A stretch of 64,000 nucleotides of DNA from assembly GCA_013214065.1 (NCBI GenBank), contig JABSPK010000014.1, forward strand, positions 23,478-87,477, read 5' to 3'. The notes beneath the pieces are model-generated. The model was given only the letters and a program-made list of their open reading frames with translations, was not told the DNA's origin and searched no databases. The DNA comes from Flavobacteriaceae bacterium (GTDB lineage: Bacteria; Bacteroidota; Bacteroidia; Flavobacteriales; Flavobacteriaceae). This document shows, one piece after another, positions 1 to 9,023 of the stretch. Every line of letters starts with the position of its first letter. Positions within the stretch are counted from its first letter, which is position 1. A program made the position numbers and the translations under genes.

Positions 1-1
1 C

Positions 2-274
2 GAACATAAATTCAAATCGCGCACCGGTTGGCCCAGCTGTTCCAAGCCGCTAACAGAGGACGCCGTGATCGAAGTGGTCGATAAAAGCCATGGCATGGTG
101 CGCACCGAAGTGGTCGATAGCGGTAGTGGATCGCATTTGGGCCATGTCTTCAACGACGGACCGGCCCCTACGGGACTCCGCTATTGCATGAATTCCGCTT
201 CCTTGCTCTTCGTGGCCGAAGGGGAACCCTTGCCCGACATCGTCAAGCAATGGCAGGCGCAACAAGCCAAATAA
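2..274 (+). CDS. msrB: Peptide-methionine (R)-S-oxide reductase, C-terminal part
   Basis: The gene enters from the left edge, so only the last 90 residues are visible. The enzyme reduces methionine-R-sulfoxide in oxidised proteins using thioredoxin. The fragment has the family's GWPS turn, the [11 protein letters not shown] signature and the catalytic-cysteine motif [10 protein letters not shown] near the C-terminus. The reading frame is open to base 2, so an internal GTG at 65 is not the true start. The GWPS turn is followed by Cys (GWPSC) where many members have Phe, which might serve as a resolving cysteine; that is inference. The family call is secure. Confidence 0.93.
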   Translation, partial: EHKFKSRTGWPSCSKPLTEDAVIEVVDKSHGMVRTEVVDSGSGSHLGHVFNDGPAPTGLRYCMNSASLLFVAEGEPLPDIVKQWQAQQAK

Positions 275-385
275 GCAGCGTAGCGATTCCATCGGAAACG
301 CTTTAAAACCTATCCTAAAGAACCGTAGCGGTACTGAGTTTCGTCGCCCGAAAAGCCTACCTTGGTCCTGAATGCAAATACCGCC

Positions 386-1084
386 ATGCGCAAGACCTTT
401 TTCAATTGGAGTACGGGTAAGGATTCGGCCCTCGCCCTATATCGGTTACTACAAGACCAGGAACTGTCGATCGACCGTTTGTTGACCACCGTGAACCGAA
501 ATCACGACCGGGTTTCCATGCACGGTTTGCGACGGGAGTTGCTCCTCAGTCAAGTCGCGGCGCTGGGCATCGACCACGACACGGTCGAACTACCCGAAAA
601 TCCGACCATGGAGGCTTACAATGCCCTCATGGGCGCCACTGTTGCGGAGTTGAAAGCAGCGGGCTATACGGACTGTGCTTTTGGTGATATTTTCCTAGAA
701 GACCTTCGACAATACCGCGAACGGCAGTTAACTGGCATCCAATGCCATTTTCCCCTCTGGAAGCGCGATACCCATGAACTGTTCTTGGAATTCGCGGACC
801 TGGGTTTTAAAGCCGTGGTGGTCTGCTTGAACGCAACGCTCTTGGACCCCGCCTTTTTGGGTCGCGAATTAGATCGTGATTTTTTAAAGGACCTCCCTCC
901 TGAGGTCGACCCTTGTGGGGAAAATGGGGAATTCCATACCTTTTGTTACGACGGCCCGATCTTCAAACGACCCGTTCCTTTTGTTTTGGGCGAGACCATT
1001 GAACGGCACTACCCCGCCCCTGAAGGAGATGAACGGGAGAGCGTGCCTTACGGGTTTATCGATCTCTTATCCAAAAAGACTTAA
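386..1084 (+). CDS. Dph6-type ATP-pyrophosphatase (diphthine--ammonia ligase family)
   Basis: A 232-residue protein of the DUF71/Dph6 ATP-pyrophosphatase family. The N-terminal PP-loop STGKDS lies at residues 9-14, and the C-terminal signature around DPCGENGEFHTF at about 175-186 is typical. The eukaryotic relative amidates diphthine on EF2, which bacteria lack, so the bacterial role is probably another ATP-dependent amidation or adenylation and the substrate is unknown. I chose ATG 386 over an upstream in-frame TTG at 362 because MRKTFFNWSTGKDS begins directly at the first beta strand. It stands alone between msrB and an AT-richer insert. Confidence 0.85.
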   Translation: MRKTFFNWSTGKDSALALYRLLQDQELSIDRLLTTVNRNHDRVSMHGLRRELLLSQVAALGIDHDTVELPENPTMEAYNALMGATVAELKAAGYTDCAFGDIFLEDLRQYRERQLTGIQCHFPLWKRDTHELFLEFADLGFKAVVVCLNATLLDPAFLGRELDRDFLKDLPPEVDPCGENGEFHTFCYDGPIFKRPVPFVLGETIERHYPAPEGDERESVPYGFIDLLSKKT

Positions 1085-1213
1085 GTAATTGGGGAAAAGG
1101 CAAAGGATAAGGTAAGGAATGCGGTTGGAAATCATGTATCTTAGGACTTGATGCAAAAAAGTATCGACCGAATGGTCGGCACGCCAATATAGTGCAACAC
1201 TGCAGAGATCAAC

Positions 1214-1675
1214 ATGAAGGTATTGAAATACAAAAAGAAAAGAGAAAAGCTTGAAAATAACTGGCTTTTTAAATCATTGGAAAGCTTGGAGAAAGACGAT
1301 TGGGGGACAGTGCCCGTAGGTGAAAGCTATCTTGTGACAAGCTGTTATAGAGTGAGAAAAAAGCCTTTAAACAGCTTAGAAATTGAGGATATCAGAATGC
1401 TGATCGGGCAAAATCTAGGTTTAAAATATGTAATCCCTTTAGCCCTCGAAATATTACAAAAAAATATCCTTGCTGAAGGTGATTTCTATGAGGGGGACTT
1501 ACTCAAATCCGTTTTGACTAGCGATCCCGACTATTGGAAGATAGAACGTGAGGACTGGAATACTGTAATAGCACTTTACGAAAACAACTTGGAAATAATC
1601 AAAAACGAAGCGGCGGAATACGAAACTGGAAGAGCACTAATTAAGGCGTTTAAGGAATTTGAAAAAATAAAATGA
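1214..1675 (+). CDS. CdiI_3-type contact-dependent inhibition immunity protein (orphan)
   Basis: A 153-residue cytoplasmic protein with no signal peptide. Residues about 48-101 match the CdiI_3 immunity pattern: basic RKKPL, then IEDIRMLIGQNLGL, a run like IPLALEIL, then AEGDFYEGDLLKSVL. Such proteins neutralise the toxic C-terminus of a CDI or polymorphic toxin. No toxin, TPS transporter or Rhs/LXG gene is visible nearby, so this is an orphan immunity gene. It overlaps the next gene by ATGA, implying co-translation with a Crp/Fnr regulator. Base composition is AT-richer than the flanks, which suggests acquisition. The family call is from memory of the motif; the function is inferred. Confidence 0.72.
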   Translation: MKVLKYKKKREKLENNWLFKSLESLEKDDWGTVPVGESYLVTSCYRVRKKPLNSLEIEDIRMLIGQNLGLKYVIPLALEILQKNILAEGDFYEGDLLKSVLTSDPDYWKIEREDWNTVIALYENNLEIIKNEAAEYETGRALIKAFKEFEKIK

Positions 1676-2232
1676 AAGAAACAATCCAGTCGCTTTTGGA
1701 ATTTTCGGAGGAGAGTTTTGACCGCTTGCTAAAAATCGCGACAGAAAAAGAAGTAGCAAAGCATCAAGTCCTATTCCGTCCTGATAAACCCACCAACAAG
1801 ATTTTATTTTTAAAAGAAGGACTGCTCCGAGGTTATAAGATTAGCGATGGCAAAGACTACACCCACCATTTCTATTTTGAAAACTGGTTTGCAACGGATT
1901 TTTCCAGTTTTTTAAATGAAAAACCGAGTCAAATCTTCATTGAAAGCATTGAAAAAACCAGCTATTACGAATTCAAAAAAAGAGATCTCCTAGACCTTTA
2001 CAACAAATCACATCAGAACGAAAGATTAGGAAGGATCATTGCTGAAAAAGCGTTTCTTTCCACCGTAGAAAAGCTAGCCGATCTACAATTGCTCAACTTA
2101 ATCGATAAGTACCATGCTTTGGTAAACAGAAACCCCAATTTGTTTCAAAGAGTGCCACAAAAGTACATCGCGTCTTATTTAGGGGTTTCCGAGCAGAGTT
2201 TGAGTAGGATCAAGAAACAGGCTATTTCTTAA
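1672..2232 (+). CDS. Crp/Fnr family transcriptional regulator
   Basis: A 186-residue one-component regulator. A cyclic-nucleotide-binding-type beta roll covers about residues 20-110 (includes ILFLKEGLLRGY), and a C-terminal winged helix holds the recognition segment IASYLGVSEQSLSRIKKQ near residues 165-182. Short Bacteroidota members of this type usually lack the full CRP DNA-binding tail. The start codon overlaps the stop of the upstream immunity gene, so the two are translationally coupled. It may control that pair or the hydrolase beginning 69 bases downstream. The ligand cannot be told from sequence. Confidence 0.85.
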   Translation: MKETIQSLLEFSEESFDRLLKIATEKEVAKHQVLFRPDKPTNKILFLKEGLLRGYKISDGKDYTHHFYFENWFATDFSSFLNEKPSQIFIESIEKTSYYEFKKRDLLDLYNKSHQNERLGRIIAEKAFLSTVEKLADLQLLNLIDKYHALVNRNPNLFQRVPQKYIASYLGVSEQSLSRIKKQAIS

Positions 2233-2301
2233 CAAATGTGAATGCCTGCCTTGTGAATGGGCAGTTACTTTGTGACGTAATTGAATCTAATAACGTTTTC
2301 T

Positions 2302-3783
2302 ATGAAACTGCTTTTCACAGGCCTACTTTTTTGCCTTTCGTTGGTCTCTTTTTCAAACAATCAGACCGAAAAAAAATTCAAGCCCATTTTTACCGCATCC
2401 AAAGAGACCACCCATAAAATTCCCGAGGGGCAAAAGTATACGTTTGGCTATTTGGAAGTGCTCGAGGATAGAACCAAGCCGAATGGAAATACCATAAAAT
2501 TACCCGTATACATTTTTAAAAGCCGGAGTACCAACCCTAAGCCCGACCCGATATTATATACGGTAGGTGGCCCCGGCTATACCTCCATGCGTGCCTCACA
2601 GTACATGAAATCCTATAAATATCTGGATGACCGTGATCTTATTTTATTCGAACAAAGAGGTACCCAATATGCCCAACCAAGTTTAGACTGCCCCGAATGG
2701 GCAAAGGCGATTTTTCAATCGAACCTTCCTGGTTCCGATGCGACCAAAACGGATAGTCTTTTTCAAAATGCGGCCACCGCCTGCGGTGAACGATTGCGTA
2801 ACCAAGGCATTGACTTAAACAGCTATACCACCACCCAGATCGCAGCGGATATCAATGACTTAATGGATGTTTTGGAAATTGGGGAGTATAATCTATTGAC
2901 CATGTCCTATAGTACCAAAATCGGACAGGTTTTACTAAGGGATTATCCGGATAAGATCAGAAGCGTCGTCATGGATTCACCCCTTCCCTTGGAGGTGAAT
3001 TATGATGAAGAAAGTGTGGGCAATCTTTTAGGGTCTTTGGACAAACTATGCATCGATTGCGAAACGGATCCGAATTGCAATAGGGCCTTCCCCAATCTCA
3101 AAAGTCGCTTTCTCGCCTATTTGGAAGCGAAAACATACCATCCGCTTGAGGTACAGGTGGAACACCCTGAAAACGGAAAGTTGGAGACTTTTTACCTCAA
3201 AGGGGAAGACTTGATCAACGTAATCTCCACTTCTACCGGAGGGGTACCCAACATCCCTTTTGAAATCAATAAATTACTTCAAAACGATTTGTCTTCAGTA
3301 AAGCAACAATTACAGTATTTATTCCAAAAACCAGGGGGTGGCATCGGAACCGGAATGCGTTTATCCGTTTGGTGTGCAGAGGAGTCGCCATTCAATTCCC
3401 AAGAAAAAATCGCTCAAGAAACTACGAAGTACCCCGCGGTAAAGGGGCTATCGCCGGCGGTTTTCGACATGGAAGTCTGTAATATTTGGGGGGTCGAAAA
3501 AGTGCCTCAGATTGAGAATCAGGCGGTAAAAAGCGACATCCCCGTGCTTTTGATCAGTGGGGAATATGATGAAGCGACACCGGTCAAATGGGCTGCAGCG
3601 ATGAGCGAAAATCTGACCAATTCCTTCCATCTGGTTTTTAAAGGCTGGAAACACGGTCCGACTACGAATTGGGGCAACCCCTGTGCGATGCAAGCTGCCA
3701 ATGATTTCTTTAATAATCCCACTGAGCAACCAAAACCCGGGTGTTTGGAACAAATCAAAAGACCTGAATTTAAAACGGAGTAG
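2302..3783 (+). CDS. Secreted alpha/beta hydrolase, proline-iminopeptidase/TAP-like
   Basis: A 493-residue protein with a Sec signal peptide (hydrophobic run after MKLLFTG). The oxyanion-hole motif GGPGY lies at about 89-93, followed by FEQRG, and the nucleophile elbow MSYST has its Ser near 202. The acid region SGEYDEATP and a C-terminal WKHGP supply Asp and His. This is the TAP/prolyl-aminopeptidase-like hydrolase layout, including the Cys-rich cap. The usual Gly residues around the nucleophile are Thr and Ser here. ATG 2302 was chosen over TTG 2281 because it starts the signal peptide. Likely a periplasmic or exported peptidase; substrate unknown. Confidence 0.82.
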   Translation: MKLLFTGLLFCLSLVSFSNNQTEKKFKPIFTASKETTHKIPEGQKYTFGYLEVLEDRTKPNGNTIKLPVYIFKSRSTNPKPDPILYTVGGPGYTSMRASQYMKSYKYLDDRDLILFEQRGTQYAQPSLDCPEWAKAIFQSNLPGSDATKTDSLFQNAATACGERLRNQGIDLNSYTTTQIAADINDLMDVLEIGEYNLLTMSYSTKIGQVLLRDYPDKIRSVVMDSPLPLEVNYDEESVGNLLGSLDKLCIDCETDPNCNRAFPNLKSRFLAYLEAKTYHPLEVQVEHPENGKLETFYLKGEDLINVISTSTGGVPNIPFEINKLLQNDLSSVKQQLQYLFQKPGGGIGTGMRLSVWCAEESPFNSQEKIAQETTKYPAVKGLSPAVFDMEVCNIWGVEKVPQIENQAVKSDIPVLLISGEYDEATPVKWAAAMSENLTNSFHLVFKGWKHGPTTNWGNPCAMQAANDFFNNPTEQPKPGCLEQIKRPEFKTE

Positions 3784-3808
3784 CTTATTGGATTCAACCG
3801 GTACATAA

Positions 3809-3846
3809 GCAATAGCGGTTTGGATTTTTAGCCAAACCGCTATTGC
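3809..3846 (+). terminator. Strong hairpin terminator
   Basis: A perfect 15-bp stem (left arm GCAATAGCGGTTTGG at 3809-3823, right arm at 3832-3846) with an 8-base loop, followed by a T-rich tract. It lies 25 bases after the hydrolase stop and ends that transcript. Confidence 0.85.
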
Positions 3847-4127
3847 ATTTATTTATGTTTATTCAAAGCTGACGGATTCGCAATATAGGGCTGCTGCTCA
3901 TACAAGAGACCGATAGGCGCAAGCAGAATAAGGTATGTATAAGGATCTGGCAAAAACAAAAAAGTCTCAGAAATAATGATGTAAACAGAAAATAGCATAA
4001 TTGAAGAAAAAAAGATAGCTTTAAATTAAAGCTGGTATTGATAGCCATAGGTCCTTGCCGTAACGATATAAAACCATGACCTTTGTCCCCATCCAACCAA
4101 AACCTAAGGCATCCCTTGAAAAAGCAC
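3847..4127. other. Intergenic leader upstream of helicase
   Basis: No supportable gene is seen. The stretch is AT-rich and holds a 17-base palindrome at 4017-4033 (arms AGCTTTAA and TTAAAGCT), about 95 bases before the helicase start. The rest is probably promoter and 5' leader, as often found before RNA helicase genes; no specific riboregulator is recognisable. Confidence 0.4.
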
Positions 4128-5396
4128 ATGCGATTTGAAGATTTAAAATTGATTCCCTCCATACGCAAAGCATTGCGGGAGGAACAGTATACGAAACCTA
4201 CCCCCATTCAGGCAAAATCGATTCCCTTGGTTTTAAATCGGGAAGATGTACTGGGGAGTGCACAGACCGGAACGGGAAAAACAGCGGCCTTTGCCATTCC
4301 CATTATCCAGCATGTAGCGAACGACCTGCAACACCCAAAGGGCAAAAGGAACATTGTCGCATTGATCGTGACCCCGACCCGTGAGCTGGCCCTACAAATC
4401 GGGGAGAGTTTTGCGACCTATGGAAAATATACGCCTGTTAAGAATATCGTGATATTCGGAGGGGTAAAACAGGGCGCACAAGTCAGGGCCCTGCACCAAG
4501 GGGTGGATGTATTGGTAGCCACTCCCGGCCGTTTGCTCGATTTGATGGATCAAGGGCATATCACCCTACGGCACATCAAGTATTTTGTGTTGGATGAAGC
4601 CGACCGTATGCTCGATATGGGGTTCATCAACGACATCAAGAAGATCTTGGCCAAACTGCCGAAACAAAGACAATCCCTCTTTTTCTCGGCCACCATGCCT
4701 CCGAATATTTTGAAATTGTCGCAGCAGATCTTGAACCAGCCCAAGCGGGTCGTTATCGATCCCGTTTCTTCAACCGCCGAAACGATCCAGCAGCATGTCT
4801 ATATGACGAACCGCAGCAACAAAAAGGCCTTGCTTTTGCATATCCTCCAAGACCCTGAACTCGAACAGGTCTTGGTGTTTTCAAGAACGAAACACGGTGC
4901 GGATCGCATCGTAAGGGACCTTCGAAAGAAAAAAATCAACTGTGCGGCCATTCATGGCGATAAATCCCAAAACCAACGCCAAAGGGCCTTGCAAGAATTC
5001 AAAGTGGGTAAGATCAGGGCCTTGGTAGCCACCGATATCGCGGCGCGTGGCATTGATATCGACAAGCTCCGTTATGTGATCAATTACGACATCCCGAATG
5101 AGTCCGAGACCTATGTGCACCGCATCGGACGTTGCGGTCGTGCCGGTGAGGAGGGCATCTCCATTTCGATCTGCGAACCGGAAGAAAACGCGTATTTGCG
5201 GGATATCGAAAAACTGATCCGGCAAAAGATCCAGGTCGTTAGCGACCATCCGTTTCCGCAAACGGACCGCCCGATGAACAAGGCGGAAAAGAAGGAAAAA
5301 GAAAAGGAGAAGCAGAAGCAACGGGAAGCATTTTTCGCCAATCGCAACAAAAAGAAAGGTTCGAATAAGCCCGGCTCCCGAAGAAGGAAAAGATGA
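4128..5396 (+). CDS. DEAD-box ATP-dependent RNA helicase, RhlE-like
   Basis: A 422-residue helicase. The Q motif region is PTPIQAKSIP, motif I is AQTGTGKTAAF near residues 45-55, Ia is PTRELALQ, Ib is TPGRLLDL, II is DEAD at 156-159, III is SAT at 187-189 and VI is HRIGRCGRAG. Two RecA domains are followed by a lysine/arginine-rich tail of about 45 residues typical of RhlE-type proteins. It remodels RNA during ribosome assembly or mRNA decay. ATG 4128 was chosen because the upstream TTG 4083 would add an unstructured basic stretch. The long AT-rich leader fits cold- or growth-linked control, an inference. Confidence 0.95.
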   Translation: MRFEDLKLIPSIRKALREEQYTKPTPIQAKSIPLVLNREDVLGSAQTGTGKTAAFAIPIIQHVANDLQHPKGKRNIVALIVTPTRELALQIGESFATYGKYTPVKNIVIFGGVKQGAQVRALHQGVDVLVATPGRLLDLMDQGHITLRHIKYFVLDEADRMLDMGFINDIKKILAKLPKQRQSLFFSATMPPNILKLSQQILNQPKRVVIDPVSSTAETIQQHVYMTNRSNKKALLLHILQDPELEQVLVFSRTKHGADRIVRDLRKKKINCAAIHGDKSQNQRQRALQEFKVGKIRALVATDIAARGIDIDKLRYVINYDIPNESETYVHRIGRCGRAGEEGISISICEPEENAYLRDIEKLIRQKIQVVSDHPFPQTDRPMNKAEKKEKEKEKQKQREAFFANRNKKKGSNKPGSRRRKR

Positions 5397-5478
5397 TGGG
5401 GGCGTGCGGTTAATCAGGAATGGAAACCACTGCTTCTTCCCAACTGGTATGACCCGAACCGGAGCATTAAATACAACC

Positions 5479-6069
5479 ATGAAAAGACTTGTTATCCTCA
5501 TCCTCCTATGTGCAAGCTGTTCGCCCAAGCTCAGCAATAGCAGGCAAGCTTTGGATGAAAACCTGATTTATTGGAATGCAAACAGGCCGCTGGCCATTTC
5601 CGATTTTAAGGGAAGTAAGGAAAAAAGACCGTTTCAAGCCGCCACCTATTCCGGGTTGCAGGTCCTAAATCCGGTGAACGCCTGGTCGGGTAAAACCAAA
5701 GTCATCGTAAGAAGCTATTTTGACCCTGAATTGTCTTACTTTAAAAGATCGGAACGGGATAGCAGCGTACTCGCCCACGAACAACTGCATTTCGACATCA
5801 CCGAGCTTTACGCGAGAAAACTCAAAAAGGCCATTCTCGAAGCATGTGGTACGACCTACGCCTACTTTGAAAAACGCGATTCGATCTACCAACAAGTGAC
5901 CTTGGAGTTGTCTGAAAAACAAGATGCCTACGATACCGAGGTATACGCGGATCAGGCCTTGCAAGGCCGATGGCAGGATTGGACCAAGGATCAGCTCGAC
6001 CGATACGAGGAATACGCAACCAAGGAAATCGAATTAAAGGCACCGCTGTTCTATTCCAACAAGAACTAA
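5479..6069 (+). CDS. DUF922-like lipoprotein, putative Zn-dependent protease
   Basis: A 196-residue exported lipoprotein. The signal peptide ends in a lipobox with Cys14 (LLCASC). The HEQLHFD motif at 100-106 is the HExxH-type site seen in DUF922 putative zinc proteases, followed by an amphipathic helical region. The reading frame extends upstream to GTG 5404, but the signal peptide fixes ATG 5479 as the start. It sits 82 bases after the helicase gene. Protease activity is predicted from the family and has not been shown. Confidence 0.8.
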   Translation: MKRLVILILLCASCSPKLSNSRQALDENLIYWNANRPLAISDFKGSKEKRPFQAATYSGLQVLNPVNAWSGKTKVIVRSYFDPELSYFKRSERDSSVLAHEQLHFDITELYARKLKKAILEACGTTYAYFEKRDSIYQQVTLELSEKQDAYDTEVYADQALQGRWQDWTKDQLDRYEEYATKEIELKAPLFYSNKN

Positions 6070-6133
6070 GAAAATTAAAGCAAAAAAAGCCTGTGAACGC
6101 CCATCATCCAGACGATTCCGATAGCTCAAAACC

Positions 6134-6676
6134 ATGGTAAAGACGATTTCCGAACAATCCGTTGACGAGATCATCACCTCAGGGCAGTTACAAAAGGTAC
6201 ATCTCTATCAGGTCAATGAAGCCTATTGGGAATTGGACGATACGGATCTGTGGATCATCGACGGTGCCATTGAATTGCAATTTCCGAGTGGCACGCTTAC
6301 CATAGGTTGGTCAACGGACTATAATATGTTCATCACCACGGATAGGGGTACGGCCAAGCTCCTCGGTGAACTTGACCATAAAGAGCTTCGACAAGGGAAA
6401 ATCAGCAAAATCCACAAGCTAACTGGAAAAACCGTCCAAGACATGCAATGCAAATGGGTCCCCTTCGAAGTTTGGGACGATGAGGCTGATGATTTCGTTG
6501 AGCAGACTACGCTGGTGGAGCTTTTGCTGACCTTTAATTCCAAGGAAAAAATCCAAATCGCTGCGGTCGACTATCAAATTGACGACGAAGAGAACCCCGT
6601 CGGTTTCCGGTATGATTTGATGTCCGAAATGGTGATTGTTTTGCAGCATCCCATTCCTATTGGACCACTAGCTTGA
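6134..6676 (+). CDS. Hypothetical cytoplasmic protein, 180 aa
   Basis: I do not recognise this protein. It is acidic, soluble, has no signal peptide, and appears beta-rich with a compact N-terminal half (residues 20-80, including WELDDTDLWIIDGAIEL) and a C-terminal half ending with IVLQHPIPIGPLA. The gene is solitary, 64 bases after the DUF922 gene, with backbone-like base composition. The start ATG 6134 is the first in frame. Confidence 0.6.
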   Translation: MVKTISEQSVDEIITSGQLQKVHLYQVNEAYWELDDTDLWIIDGAIELQFPSGTLTIGWSTDYNMFITTDRGTAKLLGELDHKELRQGKISKIHKLTGKTVQDMQCKWVPFEVWDDEADDFVEQTTLVELLLTFNSKEKIQIAAVDYQIDDEENPVGFRYDLMSEMVIVLQHPIPIGPLA

Positions 6677-6807
6677 GCGTGACGAAACATAACTCATTTT
6701 TACCTAACTTCAATTTTCGATAAAGCGCCCCGCACTAACTTTAAGGTTATACTTTGCTGCCTTTAGGTTTAGCTGTGAACGTTGTACAACACCTACATAT
6801 CCTAACA

Positions 6808-7413
6808 ATGAAAATATTTGAGCAGAAAAAGTTCTTTACGAAAAGAGAGTTTAAAATAACGGAGTCCAAACTTTACTTCAATATTTCAAAATTTGGGGAT
6901 GGGAATGAAATAGACATTCCTTTCGAGAATATAGATGGCGATAAGGTTTCATTCAAATCCACAAATGGTTTTGCGCTATCGGTAGCCCTGTTATTTTATT
7001 TTGTGGGCATTACTACCTACATCAGCAGCAATCTATATGGTGAAAACGAAGACCCTTATCTTGCCCTCTTTTGGCTTGGACTTGGCACAGTGATGCTTGT
7101 CATTTATTTCGTAACAAAAAAAGACTTTTGGAAGATAAAGTTATCCAACAACAGCTATGTTTATGTCCATAAAAAAATTCCAAGTGAAGAAAAAACAAAT
7201 GAATTTTTGGACGAGCTAATAAACACCAGGAATCGCTATTTGCGTGAGAACTATGCCATTGTTGACGAACACCTGAACTATGAAAACCAGTTGGGCAATT
7301 TTCGTTGGTTAAAATCGATAAATGCTATAACCAAAGAAGAATTTGACCAAAAGTATGAGGAATTAAAACGTACGGTTAAACCTGAAAAACGAAATGTTGG
7401 TTTTGGTAAATAA
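6808..7413 (+). CDS. Membrane protein with two TM helices and SHOCT-like tail
   Basis: A 201-residue protein. Residues 1-45 look like a short beta-rich PH-like domain, then two hydrophobic helices at about 52-71 and 83-103, a second short beta segment, and a C-terminal tail NFRWLKSINAITKEEFDQKY resembling the SHOCT oligomerisation motif. It may be an inner-membrane protein with a cytoplasmic tail. ATG 6808 was preferred over 6754. The gene is clearly AT-richer than its neighbours, suggesting separate acquisition. Function unknown. Confidence 0.6.
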   Translation: MKIFEQKKFFTKREFKITESKLYFNISKFGDGNEIDIPFENIDGDKVSFKSTNGFALSVALLFYFVGITTYISSNLYGENEDPYLALFWLGLGTVMLVIYFVTKKDFWKIKLSNNSYVYVHKKIPSEEKTNEFLDELINTRNRYLRENYAIVDEHLNYENQLGNFRWLKSINAITKEEFDQKYEELKRTVKPEKRNVGFGK

Positions 7414-7524
7414 TGCTTGACAATACACACCATAGCTCATTCATGCCTCAAATGTAACTTCGTTATATTGCTGAAACGTTAACCTCAATAGGCGACCAAC
7501 CAACCCTCATAAAAACCACACCTC

Positions 7525-8226
7525 ATGAGTGACCCTATAGAAAATGAAACCTTGCAAGAAGTTGAAAACGGCAGTCCGTTGGAACGGATCGACGGCGCAT
7601 ACATTTGGAATGAGATCGGCAGTGTCCTAAACTTTGACAAGGGCATCTTCTATACCATAAAGGAACTGATCCTTCGACCCGGCAAGACCGTTCGGGAGTT
7701 TTTGATCTATGACCGAAAAAGACTCGTCAAACCCATCCTGTTCGTCATTTTCAGTTCGCTGTTCTTTGTGATCTGCCAACAGCTTTTCGGATTCAAAACA
7801 GGTACGGCCTCCGACGCTATCGATAGTCCAGGAGTCCAAAAAGCATTTGAATGGGTCTCTGAAAACTTCGGTTTCGTCAACATCCTATTGGGCTTTTTCA
7901 TCGGCTTCTGGATCAGGCTGTTTTATTTCAAATCCAAATTCAACATCTACGAAATCTTCATTTTGGTCTTCTTTACCATTGGAATTGGAAACTTGATTTT
8001 CGCGCTATACGGAATCCTTGAAAGTGCCACGGGTTGGCAGGTGAACGAAGTGGCCCTATATACCGCCTTGTTGTATTCGGCTTGGGCCATTGGCAACTTC
8101 TTTAATAAAAAAAGCCTTTGGAGCTATGTCAAAGGCTTTCTTGCCTATATCTTCGGGACGACTATGGGATCGTTCTTGATCATCCTCATCGGGATTCTGA
8201 TCGATCTGATGAGCAAAAACGGCTAA
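7525..8226 (+). CDS. DUF3667 domain membrane protein lacking its zinc ribbon
   Basis: A 233-residue integral membrane protein. The DUF3667 signature FDKGIFYTIKELILRPGKT followed by RKRLVKPILF occurs near residues 32-70, then about four TM helices. Most members begin with a CxxC...CxxCGQ zinc ribbon, which is absent here; the N-terminus is an acidic linker of about 20 residues. The next gene begins with a free-standing zinc ribbon, so the two may act together (inference). Function of the family is unknown. Confidence 0.8.
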   Translation: MSDPIENETLQEVENGSPLERIDGAYIWNEIGSVLNFDKGIFYTIKELILRPGKTVREFLIYDRKRLVKPILFVIFSSLFFVICQQLFGFKTGTASDAIDSPGVQKAFEWVSENFGFVNILLGFFIGFWIRLFYFKSKFNIYEIFILVFFTIGIGNLIFALYGILESATGWQVNEVALYTALLYSAWAIGNFFNKKSLWSYVKGFLAYIFGTTMGSFLIILIGILIDLMSKNG

Positions 8227-8293
8227 GCGGTCGCAAAACAAACGCGGTTGAACCGCTGTAACGAAACTTTAATTTACAAAGCCAGCAATTTCT

Positions 8294-8917
8294 ATGTTCT
8301 GTCATCATTGCGGATTTGAAACGGAAGAAGCAATTTGCCCCAACTGCGGCACGGTGATCGTACGACCCGAATCGAAGATCATCACCGCATGGAGGCATGA
8401 AACCAATATTGCGAAAGTGGCCCGGCATACTGATATCTTAGATTATATCCACACCTATGCTAAACGATCCAATGAACGCATCGATTCGCAATACATCCTC
8501 GACAAGTTGGATTTGGTGTTCGGTACGTTTACCGGATTGTCTACCAATCTGATCATGGAAATCGCGGTGCCGATCTATTCAAAACTTGGGGTCAAAACCG
8601 CAAAGCGGAAAACCGCCACCTTCGACCTGCCGATGAACGAAGTTTTCGTGCGGGTCCTCTGTGCCATTTCAGCGAATAAAAAGTTGGATTTCAACGAATT
8701 CCATCAAGCGAAAGACGGCATCTTGATCGTTGGCGACCTAAAACCCGATCTGCTCTCCTTCAAAGGAACATTGGTGATCACCTTAACCCAACAAAAGGAA
8801 CGGGTACAGGCGGAATTCAACGCGGTGATCAAAGGGCAATTGTATGATTACGGAAAGAATGACCGCATCATTTCAAAACTCCTGGCCGATATCAAGTCGG
8901 TGCAGCTCAATGAATGA
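8294..8917 (+). CDS. Zinc-ribbon protein with uncharacterised C-terminal domain
   Basis: A 207-residue protein. Residues 3-21 form a rubredoxin-like zinc ribbon (CHHCG, then CPNCG), then a linker and a soluble alpha/beta domain that I do not recognise (about residues 35-207). It lies 67 bases after a DUF3667 protein that lacks the zinc ribbon normally fused to it. There is no signal peptide, so it acts in the cytoplasm. The start ATG 8294 directly precedes the ribbon. Confidence 0.65.
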   Translation: MFCHHCGFETEEAICPNCGTVIVRPESKIITAWRHETNIAKVARHTDILDYIHTYAKRSNERIDSQYILDKLDLVFGTFTGLSTNLIMEIAVPIYSKLGVKTAKRKTATFDLPMNEVFVRVLCAISANKKLDFNEFHQAKDGILIVGDLKPDLLSFKGTLVITLTQQKERVQAEFNAVIKGQLYDYGKNDRIISKLLADIKSVQLNE

Positions 8918-8936
8918 CCGGCTAAACCGATGACCT

Positions 8937-9023
8937 ATGATTTCCGATAGTCAGGGAGCCTTGCTGCGCCATACGGGTTTGGTACAACTTTTGCCGTAGC
9001 TTTCCATCAGTATCGGAAATCAT
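8937..9023. repeat. Inverted repeat spanning a promoter and start codon
   Basis: Two perfect 13-base arms, ATGATTTCCGATA at 8937-8949 and its reverse complement at 9011-9023, separated by 61 bases. The right arm covers the first two bases of the ATG at 9022. It could be an operator pair or an mRNA structure hiding the start. Confidence 0.5.
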
